Positions 8,369 to 16,796 of a stretch of 64,000 bases of DNA are shown piece by piece. Within the stretch, counting starts at the first letter, position 1. Each line of letters begins with the position of its first letter. Source of the DNA: Polynucleobacter sp. KF022 (lineage in GTDB: Bacteria > Pseudomonadota > Gammaproteobacteria > Burkholderiales > Burkholderiaceae). The position numbers and the translations under genes were made by a program. Where the stretch lies: contig NZ_AP026972.1 in NCBI RefSeq assembly GCF_027924105.1, positions 1,612,001 to 1,676,000 on the forward strand. Direction: 5' to 3'. The notes beneath the pieces were generated by a model, which searched no databases, was not told the origin of the DNA, and was given only the letters and a program-made list of their open reading frames with translations.

Positions 8369-8395
8369 TTAGCACTCGCGTGTAGGGAGTGCTGA
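8369..8395 (-). promoter_or_regulatory. CIRCE operator (HrcA-binding site) of groESL
   Basis: Arms TTAGCACTC (8369-8377) and GAGTGCTGA (8387-8395) are separated by exactly 9 bases. The CIRCE consensus is TTAGCACTC-N9-GAGTGCTAA, so 17 of 18 arm bases match. On the minus strand it follows the -10 box directly, so bound HrcA would block RNA polymerase at the start site. Confidence 0.93.
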
Positions 8396-8425
8396 TTATA
8401 TAGGTCTCATTCTCAGTATTTCAAG
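8395..8425 (-). promoter_or_regulatory. groESL promoter (sigma70, overlapping a sigma32-like promoter)
   Basis: Read on the minus strand: TTGAAA (8419-8424) and TATAAT (8395-8400) with an 18-base spacer form a near-consensus sigma70 promoter. The same stretch reads CTTGAAA, 14 bases, CCTATAT, close to the RpoH consensus CTTGAAA-N11-16-CCCATNT. Dual HrcA/RpoH control of groESL is known in other betaproteobacteria; here it is inferred from the sites. Confidence 0.75.
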
Positions 8426-8526
8426 GGTGGATCACCATAAATTCTTTAAGGATTTAGCCCCTTTTTATAATTGGGAAAGGCTAGTAGGTCATTTCCTACA
8501 GATAAATCAGCCTAAAGCCCTTACCG

Positions 8527-8568
8527 CTCCAATCTGTCCTGCCTAGACTGGACAGTCACCGATTGGAG
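8527..8568 (+). promoter_or_regulatory. Inverted repeat sequestering the Shine-Dalgarno of the EAL-like gene
   Basis: CTCCAATC (8527-8534) pairs exactly with GATTGGAG (8561-8568). Directly inside, TGTCC (8535-8539) pairs with GGACA (8550-8554). The right outer arm ends in GGAG, the only good Shine-Dalgarno for the ATG at 8576 (7-base spacing). If the transcript includes it, the hairpin would hide the ribosome site; as DNA the dyad could be a regulator operator. The rest of 8260-8526 holds the groESL promoter and a TATAAT-like box on the plus strand at 8466-8471 without a convincing -35. Confidence 0.55.
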
Positions 8569-8575
8569 AATGCTG

Positions 8576-9418
8576 ATGAGCCCGAAATCCCGGCTGTACA
8601 CGCTTGTAAAGGCATGGAAGAACAAACCCTTCCACGAAGTACGAGACGCCTATGGCGACCCCTGGCTTGGCCTTAGCAGCCAAGCCCTCGAAGAACACCA
8701 ATCCTGGTCTAAACGACAAGCGATTAGTCATGAACCCATTTTTAACTGCAAGGGAACAAAACTGACAGGATCTTTATTTAGACCGCTGCTGAATGCCTCA
8801 GACATGCAGCTATTACGCCTTTTTATGGAAGGTCTAGACACCGTTGCCTATTGGTATCGCAGTGGTCGCTTTATCCCCGGAATTCTGCCAATACCAACCC
8901 ATACCATAGCTTCAAGTGGCTATGTAGATGTAATGAGTGAATTGATTTTGAACTCCCGCTTGCCGGTTGGCTTGTTGGCGATTGGTCTTCAATCCATTCC
9001 AGACTCCGCAAATGTTGATTCCTTTAAAGAAGGTTTGCTTCGCTTACGAAGACTTGGAGTCTTGCTACATTTCTTAAATTTCTGCGGAAGTGCTGAGGAG
9101 TTGCATTGGATTGCTGAGATGCAATTGGACGGGGTTCATATTGATATGAGCAAAGTACGTGAACACAATCTAGAAAGTAATGCGCTCTCCCTACTAAGGC
9201 AGTCACCTTACTTGCCAACACAAATTTACGCAAGGAATGTTGGCTTAGTCAAAGATTTGGAGAGAGCCTCAACCCTCATTGCTGACCACGCATATGGCGG
9301 AATCATGATGGCGCCAGTCAGCCGCCACCAAATGCTTCAAATAAATGATAGCCGTATCGCTAAAGCCATTTTTTCGCTGCACCCTCATCAACACCTAAAC
9401 CCTAATGGAGACAAGTAA
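8576..9418 (+). CDS. Degenerate EAL-domain-like regulatory protein
   Basis: 280 residues from the ATG at 8576, which has GGAG 7 bases ahead; an ATG at 8570 is too close to it. The protein follows the EAL phosphodiesterase outline but lacks the catalytic residues. EPIFNCKGTKLTGSLFRPLL stands where the EAL-L-R segment should be, with Ser for the Glu. RRLGVLLHFLNFCGSAEELHWIAEMQLDGVHIDMSKV stands where LGVxxALDDFG...DxIKID should be, so both Asp of DDFG and the KID Lys are gone. It probably does not hydrolyse c-di-GMP and may act by protein contact or as a dead binding domain. It overlaps the next start by one base (TAATG) and so is translationally linked to the response regulator. Confidence 0.6.
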   Translation: MSPKSRLYTLVKAWKNKPFHEVRDAYGDPWLGLSSQALEEHQSWSKRQAISHEPIFNCKGTKLTGSLFRPLLNASDMQLLRLFMEGLDTVAYWYRSGRFIPGILPIPTHTIASSGYVDVMSELILNSRLPVGLLAIGLQSIPDSANVDSFKEGLLRLRRLGVLLHFLNFCGSAEELHWIAEMQLDGVHIDMSKVREHNLESNALSLLRQSPYLPTQIYARNVGLVKDLERASTLIADHAYGGIMMAPVSRHQMLQINDSRIAKAIFSLHPHQHLNPNGDK

Positions 9419-10041
9419 TGAGAAAACGCGTGATGTTGGTAGACGACCATCCAGCAATGTTGATGGCGCTTAAAAGTATGTTGCAGGACCAGTTGTTATT
9501 TGAAATTGCGGGACAAGCTCAGAACGGCGAAGAGTGCCTTAGATCTATGAAGGAAGTAAATCCCAACATGGTGATTCTGGATTTGGATATGCCCAAGACC
9601 GATGGATTTGATGTTATTCGTCGCATCGGGCTGATGTATCCCGACGTTCGTATGCTGGTACTTTCCAGCATGGATGAGGCCGTATATGGCGGCAGAGTGC
9701 GCTCATTAGGCGGTCACGGCTTTGTTAATAAAACTGCAGGGGCAGATGTCATTTTGGCTGCCTGCGTTGCCATTTCTCAAGGCTATAACTTTTTTACTCA
9801 TGGCAAAAATGGAAATAGCTCATTAAGTGACAACGATAAGCTCGCACTAATTTCTGATCGTGAATTACAGGTCATGAAATATCTAGGTAAGGGCAACACC
9901 AATCAACAGATATCCGATATGTTGCATATCAGCAATAAGACGGTGGCCACTTACAAGACTAGAGTCTTTGACAAACTTGGCATAAACAATATTGCCGACC
10001 TCATTTTATTTTGCCGCATGAACAACATTATCGAAAGCTAA
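9418..10041 (+). CDS. NarL/LuxR-type response regulator (BvgA/EvgA-like)
   Basis: 207 residues. The receiver domain (about 1-120) begins MLVDDHPAMLMALKSML and carries the phospho-acceptor Asp55 in VILDLDMPKTDGF, with Lys near 105 (GFVNKTAGA). A LuxR-type helix-turn-helix follows at about 143-205: LISDRELQVMKYLGKGNTNQQISDMLHISNKTVATYKTRVFDKLGI. It should bind DNA when phosphorylated by the hybrid kinase that starts 6 bases downstream. Size and architecture match BvgA and EvgA. Confidence 0.88.
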   Translation: MRKRVMLVDDHPAMLMALKSMLQDQLLFEIAGQAQNGEECLRSMKEVNPNMVILDLDMPKTDGFDVIRRIGLMYPDVRMLVLSSMDEAVYGGRVRSLGGHGFVNKTAGADVILAACVAISQGYNFFTHGKNGNSSLSDNDKLALISDRELQVMKYLGKGNTNQQISDMLHISNKTVATYKTRVFDKLGINNIADLILFCRMNNIIES

Positions 10042-10047
10042 ACCAGC

Positions 10048-12480
10048 ATGCGTCGATCTATCGCCCATATTGCTTTTTTTATTCTCCTCAATGGGTTAAT
10101 GAGCAACGCCAATGCCAAATTGGTGAATTCGGTTGAGCAAAGGTGGGTCGATGCACATCCTGTAGTACGTTTTAGCATTCATGAAAAGTACGCTCCTTAT
10201 TTAGGACCCAATGAAAAAGGTGAGGTTGGTATTTTTCATAGTCTTTTGAGTAAGCTCAGTGAATTTACTAAGCAAGAATTTCTACCTAAATGGCGCAAGA
10301 GCGATCAGGAGGGTTTGCAACATCTCGCCAGCGGGGAAGTCGACTTCATTATTGATCCGCCAGCCCTGGATGACGAATATCTGAGGTTCGGCTCTCTATC
10401 AGAGGCAATCTTTTGGGGTCATGATGCCATTCTGACTAAGCGTTCAAAAAGCGATATGTCTATTGAATCCATCAATATTGCTTACTTCGATCGTGGCTAT
10501 GAAAACCCACCATTACCCGCACACCCACAAGCCAAGATTTCTAGTTATGCGGATAACCTAATATTGGCCCTACTTAAAAATGATATTGAAGCGCTCGTCT
10601 TACCAATTCGACTTGCACAACGACTGATTCAAAGCGCATATGGTCAGCAATTGCAATTAAATGGTCTATATAGCCGCGAACCATTTGCATATCGCTGGCT
10701 TATTGCCCATCAGAACGAGGCCTTACATGGAGTTCTTGAGAATTTTCTTAATCACTTGGATCCCATAGAGTCGCGCAATCTCTTTGCAATTCACTCAAGT
10801 GAAGATTTTGATCAAAATACAGACTCCATCCACTCAAAACTTGCCTGGGTGTCTGCCTTGACAGCTTTAATTGGCGGGATGATGTTGCTTTGGCATATGA
10901 AGAGAAAAAATCAACTGCATACACAAGAAACTAAAAGCCTCATGAACTCTAAAGAGCTTGCAGAAAAAGCAAATGCGGCGAAATCGTCATTTCTAGCTAC
11001 GATGAGCCATGAAATTCGTACACCCATGAATGCTATCTTAGGAGTACAAGAGCTATTGCTCAATAGCCCACTCCCTAAAAATGAAAAGGCATTACTCAAA
11101 AGCGCCCATTCATCAGCCGAGTCACTCTTAGGCATCTTAAATCAGGTTTTAGATCTTTCCAAAATAGAAGCAGGAAAGCTGACTCTAAATTTAGAGCCCT
11201 GCTGTCTCAACACTTTAATTGACGATATTGATTCAGCATTCTCAGCCGTTGCCAAAATTCAAAATCTTACGCTTCACACATCGAAAGATTCTCGAATTGC
11301 ACAAGTGCTGATGATCGACGCACTTCGGCTTCGGCAAATCCTGCAAAACCTCATTAGCAATGCCATTAAATTCACCGAGCATGGAGAAATTTATTTCTCC
11401 ATTAGCGTTTTAGCAGATGACCATGCAGGGCAATTAATTGAATTTCGGGTAATTGATACTGGTGTTGGTATGGGATCTGAGGATATCGAGCTTGCTTTAC
11501 AGGCATTTGAGCAAATTCCAGGCACTACTGAGCAACATAATGGAACTGGTCTTGGGCTCACTATCACCAATCACTTGGTTCACTCCATGGGCAGTCAGTT
11601 GTTTTTTGATAGCGCACCAGGATTTGGTAGCAATATTCATTTCTCAATAGCATTACCTCGCACCAGCATAGCCTCATCCAGACAGGAGTTAACAAGCAAT
11701 CACACCCCTCCCTCCAAAAAACTAGTCTTTAGATCCCAGAATAAATCCAACCCCTCCCTACGTGCCCTAGTGGTAGAGGATCATCCCGCTAGTAGGCAAA
11801 TTATTTCCTTGCAGCTAGAAGCCCTAGGTATTGAAGCCGTGGTTTGCGATAACGCACACACCGCCCTAGATTTAATTACTCAATCCAATTTCGACCTTTT
11901 ACTTACAGATCAATCTATACCTGGCATGCAGGGCTCAGAACTGGCTAAGCGCATCCGCAATCTTGGACATCGCGATCTGGTGATCATCGGTGTGACCGCA
12001 GATATTTACGCGCTGGATTCACGCCATCAGTTCTTTGCTGCCGGCATGAATAGCGTCCTCATTAAGCCATTGAGTTTAATGATTCTAGAAAATGAATTAA
12101 CACGCCACTTCTCAGTACAAGAAGTTGTTGAGGGGGATGTGCTAGACAGTCCTGACGGGGAATATTCATTTGATGTATTTGCAAACCTACTCAAACAAAA
12201 TCCAGATCATATATTGGTCATTTTGAATGAGTTTAAAAAGGTTCATGATGAAGCTCTTGAAATATTACGAGGTAATCAATGTGATGAAGCGATTTTCACT
12301 GGCCTGGTTCATAAGGTAAAAGGCGGTGCCCACCTACTGCAGGCTAAATCGTTTATTCAGGCCTGTGCCGGGCTTGAGCAAAAGGGTAATTTACACCTCA
12401 GGATCGAAGAATTTACTCAATTACTGATGCAGCAAAATCAAATTATTGCGGGGTATCAATCCAAATACTCAGAATCCTAA
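10048..12480 (+). CDS. Hybrid sensor histidine kinase with periplasmic binding-protein-like domain (BvgS/EvgS-like)
   Basis: 810 residues with phosphorelay order. An N-terminal signal/anchor (about 1-23) and one periplasmic solute-binding-protein-like domain (about 30-255; FDFIIDPPALDDEYLRF-type core) come first. A membrane span follows (about 265-285), then HisKA with His321 in SFLATMSHEIRTPMNAILG, an HATPase domain (NAIKFTEHG, DTGVGM, GTGLGLTI), a receiver with Asp621 (LLLTDQSIPGMQG) and a C-terminal Hpt domain with His755 (LVHKVKGGAHLL). BvgS and EvgS have two such periplasmic domains; this one has a single copy and no PAS. It should sense a periplasmic ligand and pass phosphate His-Asp-His to the neighbouring regulator. 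Confidence 0.88.
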   Translation: MRRSIAHIAFFILLNGLMSNANAKLVNSVEQRWVDAHPVVRFSIHEKYAPYLGPNEKGEVGIFHSLLSKLSEFTKQEFLPKWRKSDQEGLQHLASGEVDFIIDPPALDDEYLRFGSLSEAIFWGHDAILTKRSKSDMSIESINIAYFDRGYENPPLPAHPQAKISSYADNLILALLKNDIEALVLPIRLAQRLIQSAYGQQLQLNGLYSREPFAYRWLIAHQNEALHGVLENFLNHLDPIESRNLFAIHSSEDFDQNTDSIHSKLAWVSALTALIGGMMLLWHMKRKNQLHTQETKSLMNSKELAEKANAAKSSFLATMSHEIRTPMNAILGVQELLLNSPLPKNEKALLKSAHSSAESLLGILNQVLDLSKIEAGKLTLNLEPCCLNTLIDDIDSAFSAVAKIQNLTLHTSKDSRIAQVLMIDALRLRQILQNLISNAIKFTEHGEIYFSISVLADDHAGQLIEFRVIDTGVGMGSEDIELALQAFEQIPGTTEQHNGTGLGLTITNHLVHSMGSQLFFDSAPGFGSNIHFSIALPRTSIASSRQELTSNHTPPSKKLVFRSQNKSNPSLRALVVEDHPASRQIISLQLEALGIEAVVCDNAHTALDLITQSNFDLLLTDQSIPGMQGSELAKRIRNLGHRDLVIIGVTADIYALDSRHQFFAAGMNSVLIKPLSLMILENELTRHFSVQEVVEGDVLDSPDGEYSFDVFANLLKQNPDHILVILNEFKKVHDEALEILRGNQCDEAIFTGLVHKVKGGAHLLQAKSFIQACAGLEQKGNLHLRIEEFTQLLMQQNQIIAGYQSKYSES

Positions 12481-12505
12481 ATAAGGTGGGTTTATCCTAT
12501 GAGGA

Positions 12506-14035
12506 ATGCGCTCTTATTTTCTTTATTACCCCGCTTTAATAGCGGCCCTTTTCTGGCTTGCCAGTTCCAGTGCTGCTGCGAATAATGCTGCTCCAATTGA
12601 TATTCCTAAAGCAGTAACTAGCAGTCTTGAGCGTAACCAGATCCCCAAAGATGCCATCAGCATCTCAGTAATAGAGATTGAGACTGGACGCTCAGGAAAG
12701 CATATTTCTAAAAATATTCTAGGCTGGCGTTCGGAAGCGGTCATGAACCCCGCCTCAACGATGAAGCTGCTGACCACTTTGAGTGGCTTGGATATTTTGG
12801 GGCCTCATTATCGTTGGCGCACTAATATTTATACCGATGGAATTATTCGCCAAGGCACATTAAAAGGTAATTTGTATTTGCAAGGTACGGGCGATCCTAA
12901 GCTTATTCCTGAAGAGCTTGCTAAGATGATGAAGGAGCTACAAGGTCTTGGCATTCAAAAAATAGACGGTAATTTATTTTTTGACCGTAGCGCCTATGCG
13001 CCGAGTGTCATGGAGCACAACACGATTGATGGCGAGGCCTTACGCGCCTACAACGTTCCGCCAGATCCACTGCTATACGCTTTCCGCACTCTCTCGTTTC
13101 AATTGGGTAAGTCACGCACCGCAGACTTCATTGATATCAGCTATACCCCCGCGCTCTCACAACTAAAGGTTGTGAATCAAATGCAGTTAGTAGATCGTGC
13201 CTGCGATAGCTGGAAAAGTAATATTCGCTTTAGCTTAGAGCCTGAGGGAGCTAGCAATACCGATCAAACTTTAACGGCCCAGTTCTCCGGAGCCTTTCCA
13301 AGCTCTTGCAAGGGCGTGAACTTCAACATTGTTGCTTTAGATGCCAACACTTTCTTAACCCAAGGCTTTGCGGCCGCCTGGGAGTTAGCGGGTGGCACTT
13401 GGACTAAACCCCCTATTGGCAAGGATGGCAGCGTACCACTGGCAGCGCGTCTATTACTGCAGTTCGAAGGCATTAAGCTGGCCGATGATGTTGTAGACAT
13501 CAATAAATACTCCAACAATGTCATGGCACGCCAAGTTCTGCTCACACTTGCTCTCGAGAAAATGGGTAAGCCCGCAACAACTGCTAATGGCGATCAAGTC
13601 ATTCAGAGTTGGCTCAAGCAAAACGGTCTAAATTTTACGGACTTGATTATCGAAAATGGGTCCGGTCTATCTCGCACTGAGGCTATCTCCGCTGAGCAAA
13701 TGAACCAACTGCTCTTAACCGCTCGTAATCTTCCTGTAGCAGAAGTGTTTTATAACAGCCTCCCGATTGCAGGAACTGATGGCACCATGCGCAATCGTTT
13801 AATGGGTCAACTTCGTAAGTTTTTACATCTAAAGAAAAAGCCTGAAGCGAGAATTAAAACTGGCTCTCTAGTAGACGTGCGCGCAATCTCGGGCTATGTT
13901 TTAAGTAAATCCGGAAAAATGTACGCCGTGACTTCCTTTATTAACCACCCCAATGCCTGGAGAGGTCTTGAAGCGCACGATCAGTTGCTAACTTGGTTAC
14001 TGGAAGATGGGCCAGAACCAAAGCAAGCACGCTGA
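12506..14035 (+). CDS. dacB: D-alanyl-D-alanine carboxypeptidase/endopeptidase (PBP4)
   Basis: 509 residues with a signal peptide (about 1-24, ending ASSSAAA). All penicillin-binding motifs of class C low-molecular-weight PBPs are visible: Ser84-xx-Lys87 in NPASTMKLL, Ser336-Asn-Asn in YSNNVMARQ and Lys451-Thr-Gly in RIKTGSLVD. The long segment between the first two motifs is the extra domain typical of PBP4. It trims or cuts peptidoglycan cross-bridges in the periplasm. It starts 25 bases after the sensor kinase and may be co-transcribed. Its last 55 bases overlap the 3' end of the convergent tsaC gene. Confidence 0.93.
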   Translation: MRSYFLYYPALIAALFWLASSSAAANNAAPIDIPKAVTSSLERNQIPKDAISISVIEIETGRSGKHISKNILGWRSEAVMNPASTMKLLTTLSGLDILGPHYRWRTNIYTDGIIRQGTLKGNLYLQGTGDPKLIPEELAKMMKELQGLGIQKIDGNLFFDRSAYAPSVMEHNTIDGEALRAYNVPPDPLLYAFRTLSFQLGKSRTADFIDISYTPALSQLKVVNQMQLVDRACDSWKSNIRFSLEPEGASNTDQTLTAQFSGAFPSSCKGVNFNIVALDANTFLTQGFAAAWELAGGTWTKPPIGKDGSVPLAARLLLQFEGIKLADDVVDINKYSNNVMARQVLLTLALEKMGKPATTANGDQVIQSWLKQNGLNFTDLIIENGSGLSRTEAISAEQMNQLLLTARNLPVAEVFYNSLPIAGTDGTMRNRLMGQLRKFLHLKKKPEARIKTGSLVDVRAISGYVLSKSGKMYAVTSFINHPNAWRGLEAHDQLLTWLLEDGPEPKQAR

Positions 14036-15069
14036 AGTCGGTCTCTAACACCGTCCCACTCCTCACCCGCTGGCGGCTCAGGGAATAAAATTAAGTCCCA
14101 GCCCTGTTGATCCAAATCACGCAATGAGCGATACAGACGACTAGCGAAGGAAGCGCTATCACTCGGAACTTCAACCTCTTCAAAGTGAGCAGAAGGATGC
14201 CCATCGTCACCCAAGGAAGAGTCAGAATCCCATACTGCTACAGCAACACGAGATTTAATGTCGGGAAATTCGCTTAAGGCATCTAAGACGCGACCGGGAG
14301 CATATAAACGCAAAGGTGTCGTTGGCGCGTAATGGGCTTTGAGACTTCCAGATACCTTAGGAAGCTCTTGCGCTGAATCTTGTAGTTCTCCAGGCAGATA
14401 TACCTTTACACCCGTCTTAGCGAAGATCTCGCTTGGCGTAATTGCACCAGGCCTGAGCAACACTGCCTTGTCGCCTGAAGACAAATCAATAATGGTTGAC
14501 TCAATACCTATCTCACAATCACCGCCATCTAAAACCATCAAATCGAGCATGCCCTCAAATTCATGGCGAACATCTGCAGCACTGGTTGGCGACACTTTAC
14601 CGAAGCGATTGGCTGATGGAGCTACAACGCCGCCCTTAAATTTACGCAATAGCTCTTTGGCAATAGGGTGTGATGGTGCACGAATTGCTACCGTATCTTG
14701 ACCGCCAGTTAAAGCCGTTAAAACACTTTTATCTTTTTTGAAGACCAGCGTTAGAGGTCCTGGCCAAAATGCATTGATCAGCTTTAAAGCTTCTTCTGAT
14801 ACATCTCTTGCCCAAGGCGCCAATATCGGCACCCAATCTATCTGTGCCTGATCGAATTTATCTGGTGCAGCTAAGTGGACAATCAGCGGATGATTCGAAG
14901 GGCGGCCCTTGGCAGTAAAAATCTTCTTTATGGCTTCAGTATTTTTAGCATCTGCACCCAATCCATAAACAGTCTCAGTCGGAAAGGCGACTAGACCACC
15001 ATCACGCAAAGTTTGCACTGCTTCGCTCATGACTGCGGAAGATTGCAGTAGCGTACTGTCGCTGGACAT
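13981..15069 (-). CDS. L-threonylcarbamoyladenylate synthase (TsaC/Sua5, long form)
   Basis: About 362 residues from the ATG at 15069 (MSSDSTLLQ); a longer reading would need a TTG at 15111 inside purK. The YrdC/Sua5 domain has FPTETVYGLGADA, KGRPSNHPLIVHL and the ExxxEFxGMLDLMVLDGG...GIESTIIDL pattern. A C-terminal Sua5 domain follows (SGSLKAHYAPTTPLRLY), so it is the long Sua5 type rather than the short TsaC. It makes threonylcarbamoyl-AMP for the t6A37 modification of ANN-decoding tRNAs. It follows purK with 2 bases between stop and start, and overlaps dacB tail to tail by 55 bases. Confidence 0.9.
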   Translation of the reverse strand: MSSDSTLLQSSAVMSEAVQTLRDGGLVAFPTETVYGLGADAKNTEAIKKIFTAKGRPSNHPLIVHLAAPDKFDQAQIDWVPILAPWARDVSEEALKLINAFWPGPLTLVFKKDKSVLTALTGGQDTVAIRAPSHPIAKELLRKFKGGVVAPSANRFGKVSPTSAADVRHEFEGMLDLMVLDGGDCEIGIESTIIDLSSGDKAVLLRPGAITPSEIFAKTGVKVYLPGELQDSAQELPKVSGSLKAHYAPTTPLRLYAPGRVLDALSEFPDIKSRVAVAVWDSDSSLGDDGHPSAHFEEVEVPSDSASFASRLYRSLRDLDQQGWDLILFPEPPAGEEWDGVRDRLQRACFGSGPSSSNQVSN

Positions 15070-15071
15070 TT

Positions 15072-16256
15072 CTAGGGCTCGATCCCTAATTCGGTAGCAA
15101 CGGCTGAGCAATTTTGGCGGGCTTCATTTAGAGCTTCGCCCAGGCAATTGATGTGACCCATTTTTCTGCCCATGCGAGGCTCAGACTTTCCATACAAATG
15201 CAACTTAGCATCAGAATGAGAGAGCACTTTATTCCAAGCGGGTTCCTTTGGTTGATCCTCGCTACCCTCGTACCAAAGATCGCCTAATAAGTTCAACATC
15301 GAGACTGGCGCTAGTTGACGTGTATCACCCAAAGGTAGGCGGGCCATTGCTCTCACTTGTTGCTCAAATTGACTGCTAACACAAGCGTCCATCGTGTAGT
15401 GTCCCGAGTTATGTGGGCGAGGAGCGATTTCATTAGCGACGATATCGCCATTCTTGAGGACAAAAAACTCAACACAGAGAACACCAACATAATCAATTTT
15501 GCGAATAAGCGCTTTTGCTGCTTCTACAATCTTTTTTTCTTGTGCGGGCTTTAATGATGGCGCTGGCACAGTAGAGGTGTGCAAAATACCATCACGGTGA
15601 ATATTTTGTGAAACTGGATAAGCAACCACTGAATCATCGTATCCGCGCACAACTAAAGCAGATACTTCAAAATCCAAATCCATGCGCTTTTCTAATACAC
15701 AAGGAACCTTGCTTAATTCCGCCCAGGCAGCCGGCAAATCCGCTGCCGTGTAAACAGTAATTTGACCTTTACCGTCATAACCCATACGAGCTGTCTTTAA
15801 TATTCCTGGAAATAAATCGGCTGGAATATGGGTAATATCAGCATCATGTTCAACAACAGCATAAGGTGCTGGGCCAATATTTGTTTCTGATTTCCAGGTA
15901 GCTAGAAACTTTTTCTCAGCCACCCTGTTCTGTGCCAAGGAGACACAGCTGCTTCGTGGTGCGACAAATACACCCAAAGCCTCTAACTCATCTAAAGCTT
16001 GGGCAGGAACATTCTCAAACTCTGTGCTAACCGAGGGACAAAGAGCAGCCATTTCTTTTAAGGCAGCAGAATCTGTGTAATCAGCTCGAATGAATTTTTC
16101 TGCAATAGAGCCTGCTGGGCTATCAGCACCGGGATCTAAAACACAAACCTTATAGCCCATTGCTTGAGCGGCTTGTGTGAACATCCGACCCAATTGACCG
16201 CCACCTAATATTCCTAAATATGAACCCGGCAAAATGGGTTCCATGCGATCTGCCAT
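15072..16256 (-). CDS. purK: N5-carboxyaminoimidazole ribonucleotide synthase
   Basis: 394 residues of the ATP-grasp family: GILGGGQLGRMFTQAAQAMGYKVCVLDP at the N-terminus, TEFENVPAQALDEL, and the catalytic segment EIAPRPHNSGHYTMDAC at about 285-300. It carboxylates AIR to N5-CAIR with ATP and bicarbonate, the step before PurE. It starts 4 bases after the purE stop, so the two halves of this purine step are co-translated. Confidence 0.96.
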   Translation of the reverse strand: MADRMEPILPGSYLGILGGGQLGRMFTQAAQAMGYKVCVLDPGADSPAGSIAEKFIRADYTDSAALKEMAALCPSVSTEFENVPAQALDELEALGVFVAPRSSCVSLAQNRVAEKKFLATWKSETNIGPAPYAVVEHDADITHIPADLFPGILKTARMGYDGKGQITVYTAADLPAAWAELSKVPCVLEKRMDLDFEVSALVVRGYDDSVVAYPVSQNIHRDGILHTSTVPAPSLKPAQEKKIVEAAKALIRKIDYVGVLCVEFFVLKNGDIVANEIAPRPHNSGHYTMDACVSSQFEQQVRAMARLPLGDTRQLAPVSMLNLLGDLWYEGSEDQPKEPAWNKVLSHSDAKLHLYGKSEPRMGRKMGHINCLGEALNEARQNCSAVATELGIEP

Positions 16257-16260
16257 GTAA

Positions 16261-16755
16261 TTAATATCCTGGCAAATTCATAGCGCGCGCGGTATCAGAC
16301 TGCTTCGCACGGAAATCTTCTAAACGCTTAGCCAAATCTGCATCATGCAATGCCAAGCCAGCAATCACATGCAAGGCGGCATTGGCTGCACCAGCCTCAC
16401 CAATCGCAAAGGTGGCGACCGGAATGCCTTTAGGCATTTGCACAATTGAATATAAAGAATCTTCGCCACGCAAATATTTGCTAGCTACTGGCACACCATA
16501 AACCGGAACGATTGTTTTGGATGCCAGCATGCCCGGCAAATGCGCGGCACCGCCCGCACCAGCAATGATGGCCTGTAAGCCGTTAGCTTGGGCTTTTTCA
16601 GCATACTGAAACATATCATCAGGCATACGATGCGCAGAGAGTACTTTTGCTTCGTGAGCGATACCAAATTGCTCAAGCATTTGAGCGGCGTGTTGCATGG
16701 TATCCCAATCTGAATTGGATCCCATCACTATTCCGACAATTGGTTTCTTGCTCAT
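16261..16755 (-). CDS. purE: N5-carboxyaminoimidazole ribonucleotide mutase
   Basis: 164 residues, normal class I PurE length, with VGIVMGSNSDWDTM and LSAHRMPDDMFQYA (active-site His) and GAGGAAHLPGMLASKT. It converts N5-CAIR to CAIR in purine synthesis. It lies between purC (41 bases upstream) and purK. Confidence 0.97.
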   Translation of the reverse strand: MSKKPIVGIVMGSNSDWDTMQHAAQMLEQFGIAHEAKVLSAHRMPDDMFQYAEKAQANGLQAIIAGAGGAAHLPGMLASKTIVPVYGVPVASKYLRGEDSLYSIVQMPKGIPVATFAIGEAGAANAALHVIAGLALHDADLAKRLEDFRAKQSDTARAMNLPGY

Positions 16756-16796
16756 TTACCTCTCCAAATACCTTCAATATTCCTCTAGGGACCCTA

